NCBI GenBank assembly: GCA_032622095.1
Contig: CP136066.1
Span: 168,836,664-168,900,663 of the forward strand
Reading direction: 5' to 3'
DNA length: 64,000 nt
Source of the DNA: Siphonodentalium dalli
Lineage: Eukaryota; Mollusca; Scaphopoda; Gadilida; Siphonodentaliidae
This document shows, in pieces, positions 52,213 through 63,268 of this stretch. Below the pieces are notes generated by a model. That model worked only from the letters and a program-made list of their open reading frames with translations, ran no database searches and was not told the origin of the DNA. Numbering within the stretch: the first letter of the stretch is position 1; each line of letters begins with the position of its first letter. The position numbers were made by a program, and so were the translations under genes.

Positions 52213-52988
52213 GATTATACCCCCCGCAACGAAGTTAGGGGGGTATACTGGAGTCGGCTTGTCCGTCCGTCCGTCGTCCGTCCGTGGACACAAATTTGTC
52301 CGGAGTTTTTCTCAGTCGTTTTTTGATCAATTTCCGTGAAACTTGGCACAGACATCAACCACCATGGGAACCTGTGCAACTGCGATTATGAAGTCTGTCG
52401 CACTTTTTTTGGTGGAGTTATACCCCCTATTTCGACTTAGAAAATTTTCGCAACATGTATACGTTTGTCCGAGCTTTAATTCCTACATTTTTCGGTCAAT
52501 TTTTTTAAAACGTGGCACAGATATTTAGTACCATGGGAACTTGTGCACCTGCGATTATGACGTCTGTCCGACGTTTTTGGGTGGAGTTATCCCCCTTTTT
52601 CGACTTAGAAACTTTTTTTGCAACATGCATAATTTTGTCCGAGCTTTTATTCCTACAATTTACGGTCAATGTTTTTTAATCTTGGCACTGATATTTAGTA
52701 CCATGGGAACCTGTGCACCTGCGATTATGACGTCTGTCCGACATATTTTGTGTGGAGTTATTCCCCTTTTTCGACTTATAATGTTTTCGCAACATACATA
52801 ATTTTGTCCAAGCTTTTATTCCTACATTTTTTGGTCAATAGGTTTAAGATTAGGATTATGGTTGTACACCTGCAATGGGAACTGTTATTTGATTATTTTA
52901 ACTAAATGTTTACTGACATGTGAAATATCTTAGTATTTTAAAAACAGGGGGGTATCCGTAGTCCCATTGGGACAGTCACACCTCTAGT
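52213..52988 (+). mobile_element. Tandem-core repeat, family 3 (~170-bp units)
   Basis: It begins with a hairpin, ATACCCCCCGCAACGAAGTTAG then GGGGGTAT, followed by (GTCC)n-rich sequence. Three units are marked by ACCATGGGAACCTGTGCA..CTGCGATTATGA at 52361, 52530 and 52700 (169-170 bp), each with TGGAGTTAT.CCCC..TTTCGACTTAGAA. A fourth decayed unit follows. The right end is AAACAGGGGGGTATCCGTAG..CCCATTGGGACAGTCACACC. It is non-coding and inserted in the decarboxylase intron. Confidence 0.75.
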
Positions 52989-53081
52989 TTACACGGCCAA
53001 TTGCATGTCACCCATAATTAATATTCCCTTTACCACTGCAACATATCCTCGCGCAAATACGCAATAATCGACCAATAATAA

Positions 53082-53119
53082 CGACCCCGCTCGGCGCTCA
53101 AGCGCCGTGCTCGGGTCGT
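53082..53119. repeat. GC-rich hairpin
   Basis: CGACCCCGCTCGGCGCT-CAA-GCGCCGTGCTCGGGTCG forms an imperfect 17-bp stem in otherwise AT-rich DNA. Confidence 0.6.
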
Positions 53120-53377
53120 GTATAGGTAACAGGCGGGCGTACGTACTTAATTTACAGTATACCGTGTAGGCGAAATTTTTAGTGAACCAACTTTTTCGTG
53201 AAAAAATCACGAGACTTCCGGCTGTGGTTTCCAAAATCGCGGAATCAGCAATGAAACGAATTTACTATTTCACAACGTCCGATATGTGGCAATGGACTAC
53301 TGAACTATTACAGCAGTAAGTTGTCATGAATGTGACCTGCAAAGGTTCATATTAGATCAGTTTCGTTAGCTAAATGA

Positions 53378-53545
53378 AGGCAGTTACGGCGTCATGACGT
53401 CGAAACGTCATTTGTCCGCGGGCATGGCTGAACGTGTCATGTTGTCTTCGCTTAATCACATCGACGTACATTGTAGTCTATAGCATTCACTATATACATT
53501 ACAATATAGAAGCATTTATTATCAAAGGCCGATATACTATATTAA
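53378..53545 (-). repeat. Divergent inverted-repeat pair, right copy
   Basis: Reversed relative of 46468-46825. It contains the near-palindrome GCGTCATGACGTC and ends with TTATCAAAGGCCGATAT. Confidence 0.5.
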
Positions 53546-53895
53546 GGCATATATAATTATCGAAGACCAATGGCATCCAAAACGATCAACACTATTAATC
53601 AAGCATTCGCGTCGCTGACATACGTATAGGCGTAATATATATATATGCATATAGTTCTACGACTATTTGTACGAACCTTCACATTGTCCGTCTTACTGTT
53701 ATGCCGGGGTCGTTCTATATATGCCTTGCATATTATCATATTATGAAATAGGTACATAATGTGATTATTTGAGTCTGAATTGAACTGATAAAGGACCCAT
53801 ACCTGTTATTTTGTTTTGTGGTCTGGGCCACAGTGAAAACACATGCTAAAGAGCGTACACCTGAATAGTCGTGAAATGGCTTATTTGTGTCATTG

Positions 53896-54041
53896 TCCGC
53901 ACATAATCTACTCAGAATTGCCTCATTATGAGTCGATAATGTGACTAACAAGCTCTCATTTTCAGCACATTATCGACTAAAATAAGGCGATCTCAGCACA
54001 TTATCTACCTAAAACAAGTTCTATTATAAGCAGATAATGTG
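53896..54041. repeat. Cluster of GCACATTATC-type words in both orientations
   Basis: GCACATAATCTACTC, GAGTCGATAATGTGAC, GCACATTATCGAC, GCACATTATCTACC and GCAGATAATGTGG follow each other within 146 bp, alternating in direction. This could be a foldback remnant or a cluster of protein-binding sites. Confidence 0.45.
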
Positions 54042-54049
54042 GAGTTTTC

Positions 54050-55249
54050 GGGATAACAAGCTGCTTTCCCGCATCGGACATACATATGCTATTTCTAATA
54101 AACTGGTGGTAATGACGAGAAACACTTGAAAATATGTTGCGTTTGACGAAATCAGTAATTCAAAGCGTATATATACATGCGCAAACGGGCCTTATTTTGA
54201 CACACTGATTCGTTGGAGCACTACTTCGCATTGATGCGATATATGCAGTATGGTATTTCATACGCGAAACGATATAGCCCCACCTTTCAGTCGATATCTT
54301 GTTGAATGAATTGCAAAATAGATTGGTTATCACCACTCTGTAGGTTCCCCACATTAAAATATGATATGTATATATAAACTGCACATTTGAAAAAGTTTTA
54401 TTGTACATAAGTTCCTGAAAACAATGAAATATTAAAGGTGTTTCATGGCATAGAAGTATAGTAAATGGGGTTAAAATTTACAACGGGTTGGTGGTTCTTC
54501 AATATGCATGCATTTATCTTTCATGAAGTGCTCAGCGAAGAAGTGTTCGAGCTCTATTAACTAGAACCGGACAAGGAGCGTTGTTTGTTATTCAGTTAAG
54601 GGTTATTTTTTATACAGAACACAATTCTCTCTTTTATTGAGATATATCTCAAATGTTCATGTTATAAAAGTAAACCATTGACCATAATTTGGTACTATGT
54701 TTAAAGTCAGTTAATGGACCCGCGACTGCATTTTGCACTTATCGTTCCGAATGTCCACTCACGTCCATTAGCCCTGACGGACTATTTATTTCATGTTTAT
54801 GTTAATTATATGTATCTTAGATTTGCATAATACACAGACCTTTAGTAAGTATTTATTTCCCCAAGTTGAAAGGCGACCCTACGTGGAAACTGTTTCCCAA
54901 ATTGGCGTTTTACTTGCTTATTTTATTTAATGTATGCTTTATACATAATTGCGTCGCTACATATTGGTTCTGACATTTCTTTTATATAGGTTCTTCGTTT
55001 TTGTGATATGGCCTAGCGGCTGACAACCTGGGCTAATTCTATATCATTTAAGGACAATGCATGTAAAATGGACAATGCAGATTATACACATGTTAAAGTG
55101 CTTTAAATAATTTCTGTCGTACGTTCTGATTGTACATAAATGTACATGTGGTAATACTATTATCAACATGCACTCAAGCGTCCAGTCACAATAACGCCAT
55201 GGAAACAAGGTTCGAATTAACGCTTTAATCGCAAGTATTTTATACAAAC
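54050..55249. other. Intron of the decarboxylase gene; nothing else seen
   Basis: AT-rich DNA between family-3 repeats and the upstream decarboxylase exon. Confidence 0.4.
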
Positions 55250-55424
55250 CTTCAGACAACTGCTTAACTTTTTCAGACAGTAGACACACTCCGCCAATAG
55301 CAGCATCAATATGGAACCACATGGAATATCGGTCAGCTATCTCAGCCATGCGTTGCATTGGATCAATTGCTCCACTGTCGACTGTACCGAGGGTTCCGAC
55401 CAACATAAATGGCGTCAAGCCTGC
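55250..55424 (-). CDS. Group II PLP-dependent decarboxylase, penultimate exon
   Basis: Bounded by acceptor TTTATGTAG| (minus strand, before 55424) and donor GAAG|GTTTGT. The 175-nt exon encodes AGLTPFMLVGTLGTVDSGAI, DPMQRMAEIADRYSMW and FHIDAAIGGVCLLSEKVKQL. 'H-I-D-A-A-x-G-G' is the family's PLP-binding Asp block (the Asp contacts the pyridine nitrogen), and 'G-T-x-x-x-G-A-I-D-P' is the preceding conserved strand and helix. It ends one base into a Gly codon that exon 49166-49728 completes, so the two exons join in phase across a 5.5-kb intron. Upstream exons, including the one with the substrate-stacking His, were not found and probably lie beyond this window or in the repeat-rich DNA at 56-61 kb. 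Confidence 0.85.
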
Positions 55425-56150
55425 CTACATAAAATGGATGAAGTATAAATATACACATATATGTAAATGTAGGTGTTCTTGGTTCGTTTAGAATTATGCG
55501 CTTATTTCAGTGTTTCGAACATACAGTGTTCATACAAAATGTCTTCTTGGAGAGCGCAGTAATCAAACTTATTATATAACATTGTCGCTTATTATATACC
55601 ATTGTCGAAAACTCCGACGTTATCCGTTTCACCATATCACCGAACACAATATCTGAGCTCGCTGAAAATGTAAATGTGTATACCCGCATATTTGAAGCAA
55701 AATGATGTGTATCTGGTGCGTTATTTCGTGGGGCTATCTGATTAAATCAGATTAATCATGACAGCTGAATCGTAATTTAGTGGTAAAACATGTAAATCGT
55801 ACATCCGGGTAACTGACAAATCCCTGCAACGTTCATAATCATTGTAAACAAAACAATCGGCTCATCACATCGCAGTTTTAAAATCAAATAAACATAGGAA
55901 ACCGTTTCTTTTGTACAAATCAATGTAGAATATAAACCAACACCAAAGTGTTTAAGAGACGAAGACAGTTTTGTTGGAGAGTATTTTACTGAAATTAACC
56001 ATTATATTTCGTGACGTTGGGGAGCTCTTCATTTGAAATAGTATATGAAACCTGTTCATTTCATCCATAAAATGTCGCCACACACAAGGTCGATATCATC
56101 TGAAAAACGCGTTCCCTAACTTCGAGGTATTGTTTATGACCTAACTGTAA
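55425..56150. other. No gene seen
   Basis: Probable intron of the decarboxylase gene upstream of 55424. It ends in the leader of the LINE ORF1 that follows. Confidence 0.35.
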
Positions 56151-56155
56151 ACACA

Positions 56156-57080
56156 ATGCCAGATAAACGACCACCAGCGAGTTCCACATCGAGCGCCAGT
56201 GGCGATGACAGCATCGTTAAAGATAAAGGGAAAGATAAAAGCAAATCTGCACCACCAAAGAAATTCAAATCGTCAGACACTGGACAACAAAAGATATCAT
56301 TTGTGAAATCTGACAGCTCTGACACTTCTATAGGCAAAGTGCTTGCTGAAATAAATGCCAAATTGGACAATTTGGTCACAAAATCTGACCTCGAGAAGAG
56401 TATTGAGCCCCTTGTTACAACAGACAGTTTAAACAGGATCATAACAAACCTGAGGGGAGAGTTCGACAAAAAACTAGAGGAAGTGAAGGATGTGTGTGAC
56501 AGCAAGGTCTTCGACACAGAAACCAGGATGGACCAAATGGATAGCAAGATGTCTCAACTAACAAGCGAGGTCCAGGACAGGAAGAATGAAGTCAGACAAC
56601 TAAAAGATGAAATGAAAGAGTTGCAAGAAAAGAAAAAACAGACTGGAGCAGCAAACAAGAAAAGACAGTATTCGTGTGTTTGGAGTGAGCGACGACAGTG
56701 CCTCTGAAACAATTGACCAGTGCGAGAAAAAACTTGTAAAGATTATGCAGGACAGACTCCATCTTCCAATCGAACAGCGCGACATCAGCATTGCGCACAG
56801 AATTGGTAAATTTTCTGTAAGTCAAAAGTACCCAACAAGTGTTATATGCCAATTCATTTCTAGGCGAGCGAAGAATGATGTCATCCGAGAAAGAAAATTG
56901 TTGAAGGGACAGGGAATTGTGATTAAGGAAGACCTAACAGACATAAACAGTTCCCTCCTAAAAAATGCAAAGGAATCCTCAACTGTGGAAGATTCCTGGT
57001 CTGTCGGTGGGAAAATTTATGTGAAATATACCGACAAATCAAAAAGCATCAAGCAAATCTCGAAATTATGTGACATATAA
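56156..57080 (+). pseudogene. LINE ORF1 protein (coiled coil plus RNA-binding fold), one frameshift
   Basis: ORF1 proteins of CR1/L2-group LINEs coat the element RNA. ATG at 56156 opens a Ser/Lys-rich N-terminus (MPDKRPPASSTSSASGDDSI..), then a long heptad-type helix (..LAEINAKLDNLVTKSDLEKS.. to ..VRQLKDEMKELQEKKKQ). Near 56660 one surplus A in a short A run shifts the frame. The second frame continues with IRVFGVSDDSASETIDQCEK.., ..ISIAHRIGK.. and ..IVIKEDLTDINSSLL.. to a stop at 57078-57080. This second part is the RRM-like/C-terminal domain of such proteins. Apart from that one base, ~310 codons are intact, so the copy is young. The expected ORF2 does not follow: the sequence turns into non-coding repeat DNA. 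Confidence 0.8.
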
Positions 57081-57639
57081 ATTTCTACATTTCAATATTT
57101 GCATTATTGCACATATATTCAGTCCAAGTATATTCTATACTGTCAGTCTAGGCTACTATTTAATACTACATTCAGTATAGAAGTCTCAAAGTAAACACGA
57201 TATGATATTTCAATGTGCCTGTTTGTCAGTGTTTGACATATTCCTTTAATTATAACGCTGACCAAAACAAAACAAAACATGGTTTCATGTCTCAAACAGT
57301 TAAACTCAACATAGGAGATTACATGTAAATCATCCATCTCTGTTCAAAACAGTTAAACTCAGGTTATTATAACACATCATGAAACTAACCTGACATAACC
57401 AGTTATATACATGTACACTATGTCACTTAATTTCTGATATCTGTTCAATGACTGTGACACCTGTACTTTAAATGTCATATGCCAAAACATAACTATGTAC
57501 TATGTCCATCTCTATGATGTGCTCGATCAGTCCACCTATGTCCCTTTAACACTTTCCATACGCTATAAATGCATGTGCTGTATGTCGCGCCACTCAAATA
57601 ACTTATTTTACCATTGAATATTTTAACTATGTAAAATTG
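57081..57639. other. No gene seen
   Basis: Non-coding DNA after the LINE ORF1 stop. CAAAACAGTTAAACTCA recurs at 57292 and 57345. Confidence 0.4.
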
Positions 57640-60600
57640 TATATGATTATGACATGCCCCTTAAATTTGTTATCCAGTTTCTAATTGTCTCCGAACTTTT
57701 GCAAAATATATAGCATGTCCAGGCATGTCCATAAATTATTCGAGCTTTTTCAAATTATAGATGGGATGTGCCACTTTAACACGGATGTACAAATAAATAT
57801 TCGCATTCAAACAGAATCAAGCAGAAAATTGTCTATGATTATGACATGCCCCTTAAATTGCTATCCAGTACAAAAGTTTCTAATTCTCTCCGAACTTTTG
57901 CAAAATATATAGCATGTCCATAAATTATTCGAGCTTTTTCAGATTACAGATGGGATGTGCCACTTTAACCCGGATGTACAAATAAATATTCGCATTCAAA
58001 CAGAAAACTTTTTTTTACCCTATTTTAATACAAACAAAAAACAAGCAAACAAACAAACAAAAATAAATAAATCTTAAGCATCTGGAATGGTGATCATCAT
58101 TCGTTCTTCCGGCCAGGGTTAAAGCGGCAAATGAAATCAATGAGACAATTTTAAGCAATAGCGCACTGTCTTAAGAAACGTCTGGCATGATTCGCTTTGT
58201 AGGATTCCAATAATACAAATTGTTGATTAATTTGTCCATCCAAAATTAAAGCGACGCATGTCATTCATGAAAATTTTTGTATTTCAGCGCAAATTCTTAT
58301 AATGTCTGGCATGATGCTGTATTTGATCGAGTATTATTTATATACAATCTGCTTTTATCATTCTTTCTTATAGCCAGTGTTAAAGTGGCACATGACATTC
58401 AGGAGAGAATTTTATATATTAGCGCGCTGTCTTAAGCAATGTCTGACATGATTCGCTTTGTAGGATTCCAATAGTGCAAATTTGTTGATTAATGTGTCCA
58501 TCCAAAATTAAAGCGACGCATGTCATTCATGAAATTTTTGTACTTCAGAGAAAATACTTAAAATGTCTGGCATGATGCTATATTTGATCGAGTATTATTT
58601 ATATACAATCTGCTTTTATCATTCATTCTTATAGTCAGGGTTAAAGTGACACATGACATTCAGGAGAGAATTTTATATAATAGCACGCCGTCTTAAGCAA
58701 TGTCTGGCATGATTCGCTTTGTAGGAATCCAATAATACATGTGTGTTGATTAATTTATGAATCCAGGTTTAAGGCAACGTGTGCCATTCATGAAATTTTT
58801 TGTATTTCAGCGCAGATTTTTAAAATGTCTGGCATGATGCGCTTTGAAATCTTGAGTCAATAATACAAACATTTGTTCATCCATCATGGAATTGATATGT
58901 AATGTATATGTCAATTCAATTTTTTACAACTTGTAGGTCAATGTAAGATTAAAGCAGCTATTACCATTCATTAGGCTTTTTTCTATAATAAACGTAACAT
59001 TCGGATAATAGTGGAAGACAATTTAGGCAATGCACTGTGTATGATTCTAGCAGTATAATAATTTGGTGACCCATGTGGGATTTATATGTGTGCATGTACC
59101 AGTATGTGTTTATTCTTATTCAATCGTACATTTAAAGTTAAAGTGATAATGTAATTCATGGGTTATTTTTCGATAACAATGCAGATATTATTCAAATAGT
59201 ACAATGCTTTGTTGATCCATCATGTGATTTATGTACACGTATCCATATTTCTCGTTAAAATAGAAAAAACGTTTTATGGATGTCATGTGTTTGTTTTTTG
59301 TTTTTTCTTTAATATGAATTTATTCAGATTACTTTTGAAATTTTGAAAACAGACAATTCTTTGTCTAAACTAATTAGATCTAGAATATTTAAAACTTATG
59401 CACGACTATGGGAAGCTTTATTATACATATGTGTTCCTTGATTACACATGCACGAGATATCTAGAATTTTCTATATTGGCGTACCAACGCACACTAATGA
59501 ATCACGATGGATGGTATACACTGCCTTATTACCCTAAATCTACATGTATGCACAAATGAATCTACAAATACATGTATACAAATCCCATGATGGGTCACCA
59601 AATCTTTCATATTGCTCGAATAGTACACAACATACCCTGTATACCAGACTTAGTCTGGATGGTGCTTTGCTATACAAAAAATGTCCCATAATATGAGATG
59701 TGCCGCTTAACTTAGAATGTACGGATGAATTGATACTGATACATGTACCAAATTATTATACTTAATGACCAGTGTTTAGATATAATGTCGCATGACTTGT
59801 GTTGATCCTAGAACATGTCTCATGAATTGTGTTAATCTAGATCATGCATGTAACAATTACTTGACAGGAACAAATGTACATATAATATACATGTATACCC
59901 CATGATGTGTCATTATACATGTATGCCTACAATTCCTATAATAATGTCTCATGAATTGTCAAAAAAGCCAAAATGGCATATGCCGCCTTTAATACTAGAA
60001 CTAGACCATGTATATACAAATTATTAGGGATACACAGATGTACATGTATACAGATTGAATGATGTTTCACCAAATGTTTTTTAATTACAGACTCGTTGTT
60101 AGGATGGTGCTTTATTTATGAAAATGTCTCATAAATGACATGTGCCGATTTAACCCTGGATGTTTGATTTAACTTTGGATGTATGATTTAACTTTGGATG
60201 TATGAATAAATTAACATTAGCATACATGTATACAAATCCCATGATGGGTCACCAATGTTTTTTAGTATTACCGGAACTGAACACATTGCCTAGATTATAG
60301 ACATCTGTTGCATGAAGGGTATAATTATGCCACCTTAATTACCCTTAAATATGTGAATTGATCAACACATACATGCGTACAATTACAAATCCCATGATGG
60401 GTCACCAAAATTTATGCATCACTTCACTGGAATAACATTCAATCCACCATGCCAAACTTATTTTGTATAATGCTGCTTTAACATGGACACAATTTTCATA
60501 AATGGCATGCTCATCTTTAACCCTAAATGTACAAAAGGATGATCATATATACATGATTACATACATGCAGCCGTACAATACATGTATTTGCATACACCCT

Positions 60601-60640
60601 TGTACTTACTGGAATCATGATACCAGTAAGTATACTTATC
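57640..60640 (+). repeat. Degenerate satellite-like tandem array with higher-order units
   Basis: About 3 kb of related monomers of roughly 130-185 bp. 57655-57825 is repeated at 57840-58005 (GACATGCCCCTTAAATT, TCTCCGAACTTTTGC, GGATGTACAAATAAATATTC). From 58180 a 261-bp unit repeats (GTCTGGCATGATTCGCTTTG at 58180, 58441 and 58702). It is itself a dimer of ~130-bp halves sharing TTAAAGTGGCACATGACATT / TTAAAGCGACGCATGTCATT. From 59560 monomers carry CCCATGATGGGTCACCAA at about 59584, 60236 and 60391, with decayed versions between. All monomers share a 'taaag..g.c.catg.cattca' core, so the blocks are likely descendants of one repeat. Confidence 0.75.
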
Positions 60641-61800
60641 TTTCCTCATGACTTTGTTGTATTTTTGTATACACTATAGATGATTTTGATTTTGATATGA
60701 CAAAATGTCAAAGCAGAAGATATGCATTCATGTACACAGGTGTGTAAACATACACAATTTCTGACAGGCTATACAGGTATATTTAGTAGTTATTAATACT
60801 TACACTCACATAATGGTAGCCTACATATTCACTGCATTTGATCCTAAAGAGGCATGACCAAATCCGTGTACCACCTTCGGGAATGATGTTTGCCAGCCTA
60901 CAGAATACTGAGTCAATGGGTTAATCGCCTGCACTAGAGGCATTATTGTAACCACCACGTGTTTTAGTCGAATCCATTTAAATAAAACCGAAGACACCAT
61001 AAAACTGTTTGTGCAACAATTGCCTGACATTTACACAAACCGTTTGAATGAATGTAAACTCCGAGTAACTTTTATAAGAAATAAGAATAGCTCAAATGTG
61101 ATGTTTTCAAGTTTCTTGCACACGAGACGACTCCGATATTTCACGAATCCGATGTGATCAAAATGACCTTGACATTTATTATTATTGAATTAGGTCATGT
61201 TGTGACAGTACAGTCAGGTCCGAAACATTCCGAGCACAATTAAGTCAACTCTATTAAGACGAATTAATTCATGAATTTAGATTTCTTTTGAAAACAAATT
61301 ATCCTTTGTCAAATATAATCAGAAGTCGGTATACCATACATGTACATACATTCATTTATAAATCTTCATGTTTTATTAATATAGATTCTTGTTCATGTAT
61401 TTTCAACATATTGGCCCACACTCGTACATTTAGCCATATAGGTCTATATGCCTATACGTATATTATGGAGTTATCTATTTATACTATGACGTAAGTCCTC
61501 GTTGCGGGTCAATTAGATAGCCTACACGTCAAGTCACAGATATGCACTTTTTTGGCAATACTTTCATGAGAAAATAACAAGCGGAATTTGAAATGTTAAT
61601 TGACCGTCGATTGATTCGTACACGAGGACTTACCAGAAACATATACCCGCCGAATACAACACATCATTAAAATAATATGTACTTCATATTACGGTTAGCT
61701 CTGGTAACAATGCACGGACTATACATATTCATGCTTGCATCTTTAATTCATTCTGAAGTGGAGGGCATACATTTCATTCATTCCATTATAGGTCGTACTC
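60641..61800. other. No gene seen; LINE 5' leader at right end
   Basis: AT-rich DNA. The last few hundred bases should include the leader of the LINE that starts coding at 61801. The minus-strand frame 60821-61030 shows no recognisable motif. Confidence 0.35.
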
Positions 61801-63180
61801 ATGGCTACACATAACGTAAATTTGAGTGAGGTTCGGGATTCTGATGAATATAACTTTACAATGAAATGGAACGAAGCGGAACAGGAAAATGACGATTATT
61901 TAAATTCCGCTATTAATACCTGCAATGAATGTGGATACATTTCACCATCACACACTATAGATCAATCAAATAAAAAACCAAAATTTTCAATATTCAGCCT
62001 CAACTGTCGAAGCATCAATGCAAATTTCGATTCTTTGTGTAATCTCCTATGCGACTTAAAGTCGAATAATAATTCATTCGACGTTATTGCTTTAACTGAA
62101 ACATTTAAAATACGACAAGCATCGCACTTCCAAATACCGGGATATTACCCTATGGAATTCAAGTGTAGGGCTGATGACGATGATGGTAGAGGTGGTGTAT
62201 GCCTTTACATAAAAGATTCCATTCACTATAAAAATCGACCCGACCTTAGTGAATTTATTCCACACGTAATAGAAACAATATTCGTGGAAATTAACCCAGG
62301 AAAAAATGACTCTCGTATAATCGGCTGCGTTTACAGACCAAATACCGCACCAAAGGCCAACGTTGATAATTTTTTGAAAAAATTCGACGATATTCTAAAA
62401 AAAATTAATAACCACAAATCATATATATCAGGAGACTTTAATATTGACCTACTCAATTTCAACTCGCATACAAAAACGAACGATTTCATAAATAACATTT
62501 TCACAAGAGGATTCGTGCCAAGGATAACTAAACCTACTCGAATGACTGATCATTCAGCAACTCTCATCGATAATATATATACCAATAACCTACAAGGCGA
62601 ATGTAAATCTGGCATAATCACATGCGATGTTTCCGATCATTTCGGCATATTTTATTCAGAATCTAACCAAAAGAGACAAAACAGCACCAATAATAACGAA
62701 GCTATCACTAATCAAAGAAGTTTTAGTCCTGATAACATAATTAGATTCAAAAATCTTTTTAAATCTTGTACCTTTGACTCCGTCACATCTTGTAGAAGTG
62801 TCGACCAAGCATATGAAATCTTCTTAGATATCTATATGAATGCATATGAACTAGCTTTCCCCATCAAAAGTCGACATATGCCCAAAAAATTAATAAAACG
62901 CAATCCTTGTATGACAGCTGGATTGATTAAGTCAAGTATTATTAAGAACCAGCTATATTTACACAAATTGAATAAACCCACGGAAACGAACGTAAATAAA
63001 TATTTGAGCTATCGTACCTTATATAATAAACTAATCAGAAGGAGTAAAAATATATACTATACAAATATTCTAGAAGTAAATAAAAATAACTTAAAGAAAA
63101 CATGGGAAATACTTAAGGGTGCATTGAAGATAAATGGAAACACAAATAATAACCCAAGACCTTTACCGAAAACGGAATAG
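61801..63180 (+). CDS. LINE ORF2, APE-type endonuclease domain and linker
   Basis: ATG at 61801 opens a 459-codon frame. From residue ~60 it shows the AP-endonuclease-like fold: FSLNCRSINANFDSL (catalytic Asn block), VIALTETFK (Glu), RGGVCLYIKDS, IGCVYRPN, YISGDFNIDLL (Asp/Asn) and VSDHFGIFYSE (Asp/His). Residues ~290-455 are the linker (SKNIYYTNILEVNKNNLKKT..). The frame stops at 63178-63180. The +1 frame continues at once with FTENGIELENSKLISEKFND, so the stop results from a small frameshift near 63160. The enzyme nicks target DNA to prime reverse transcription. Motifs place it in the CR1/Jockey group. Confidence 0.9.
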   Translation: MATHNVNLSEVRDSDEYNFTMKWNEAEQENDDYLNSAINTCNECGYISPSHTIDQSNKKPKFSIFSLNCRSINANFDSLCNLLCDLKSNNNSFDVIALTETFKIRQASHFQIPGYYPMEFKCRADDDDGRGGVCLYIKDSIHYKNRPDLSEFIPHVIETIFVEINPGKNDSRIIGCVYRPNTAPKANVDNFLKKFDDILKKINNHKSYISGDFNIDLLNFNSHTKTNDFINNIFTRGFVPRITKPTRMTDHSATLIDNIYTNNLQGECKSGIITCDVSDHFGIFYSESNQKRQNSTNNNEAITNQRSFSPDNIIRFKNLFKSCTFDSVTSCRSVDQAYEIFLDIYMNAYELAFPIKSRHMPKKLIKRNPCMTAGLIKSSIIKNQLYLHKLNKPTETNVNKYLSYRTLYNKLIRRSKNIYYTNILEVNKNNLKKTWEILKGALKINGNTNNNPRPLPKTE

Positions 63181-63268
63181 AACTTGAAAATTCCAAACTC
63201 ATATCGGAAAAGTTCAATGACTTTTCTAAAAAATTGGGCGGGAAACTAGCCAACTCAATGAACATGAA

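Noticed and set aside
57640-60640. CRISPR array
   Set aside because: Units of 130-260 bp are degenerate along their whole length, with no short constant repeat alternating with unique spacers, and the DNA is eukaryotic.
60821-61030. Missing upstream exon of the decarboxylase
   Set aside because: The minus-strand frame has none of the family's N-terminal motifs and no matching splice phase.
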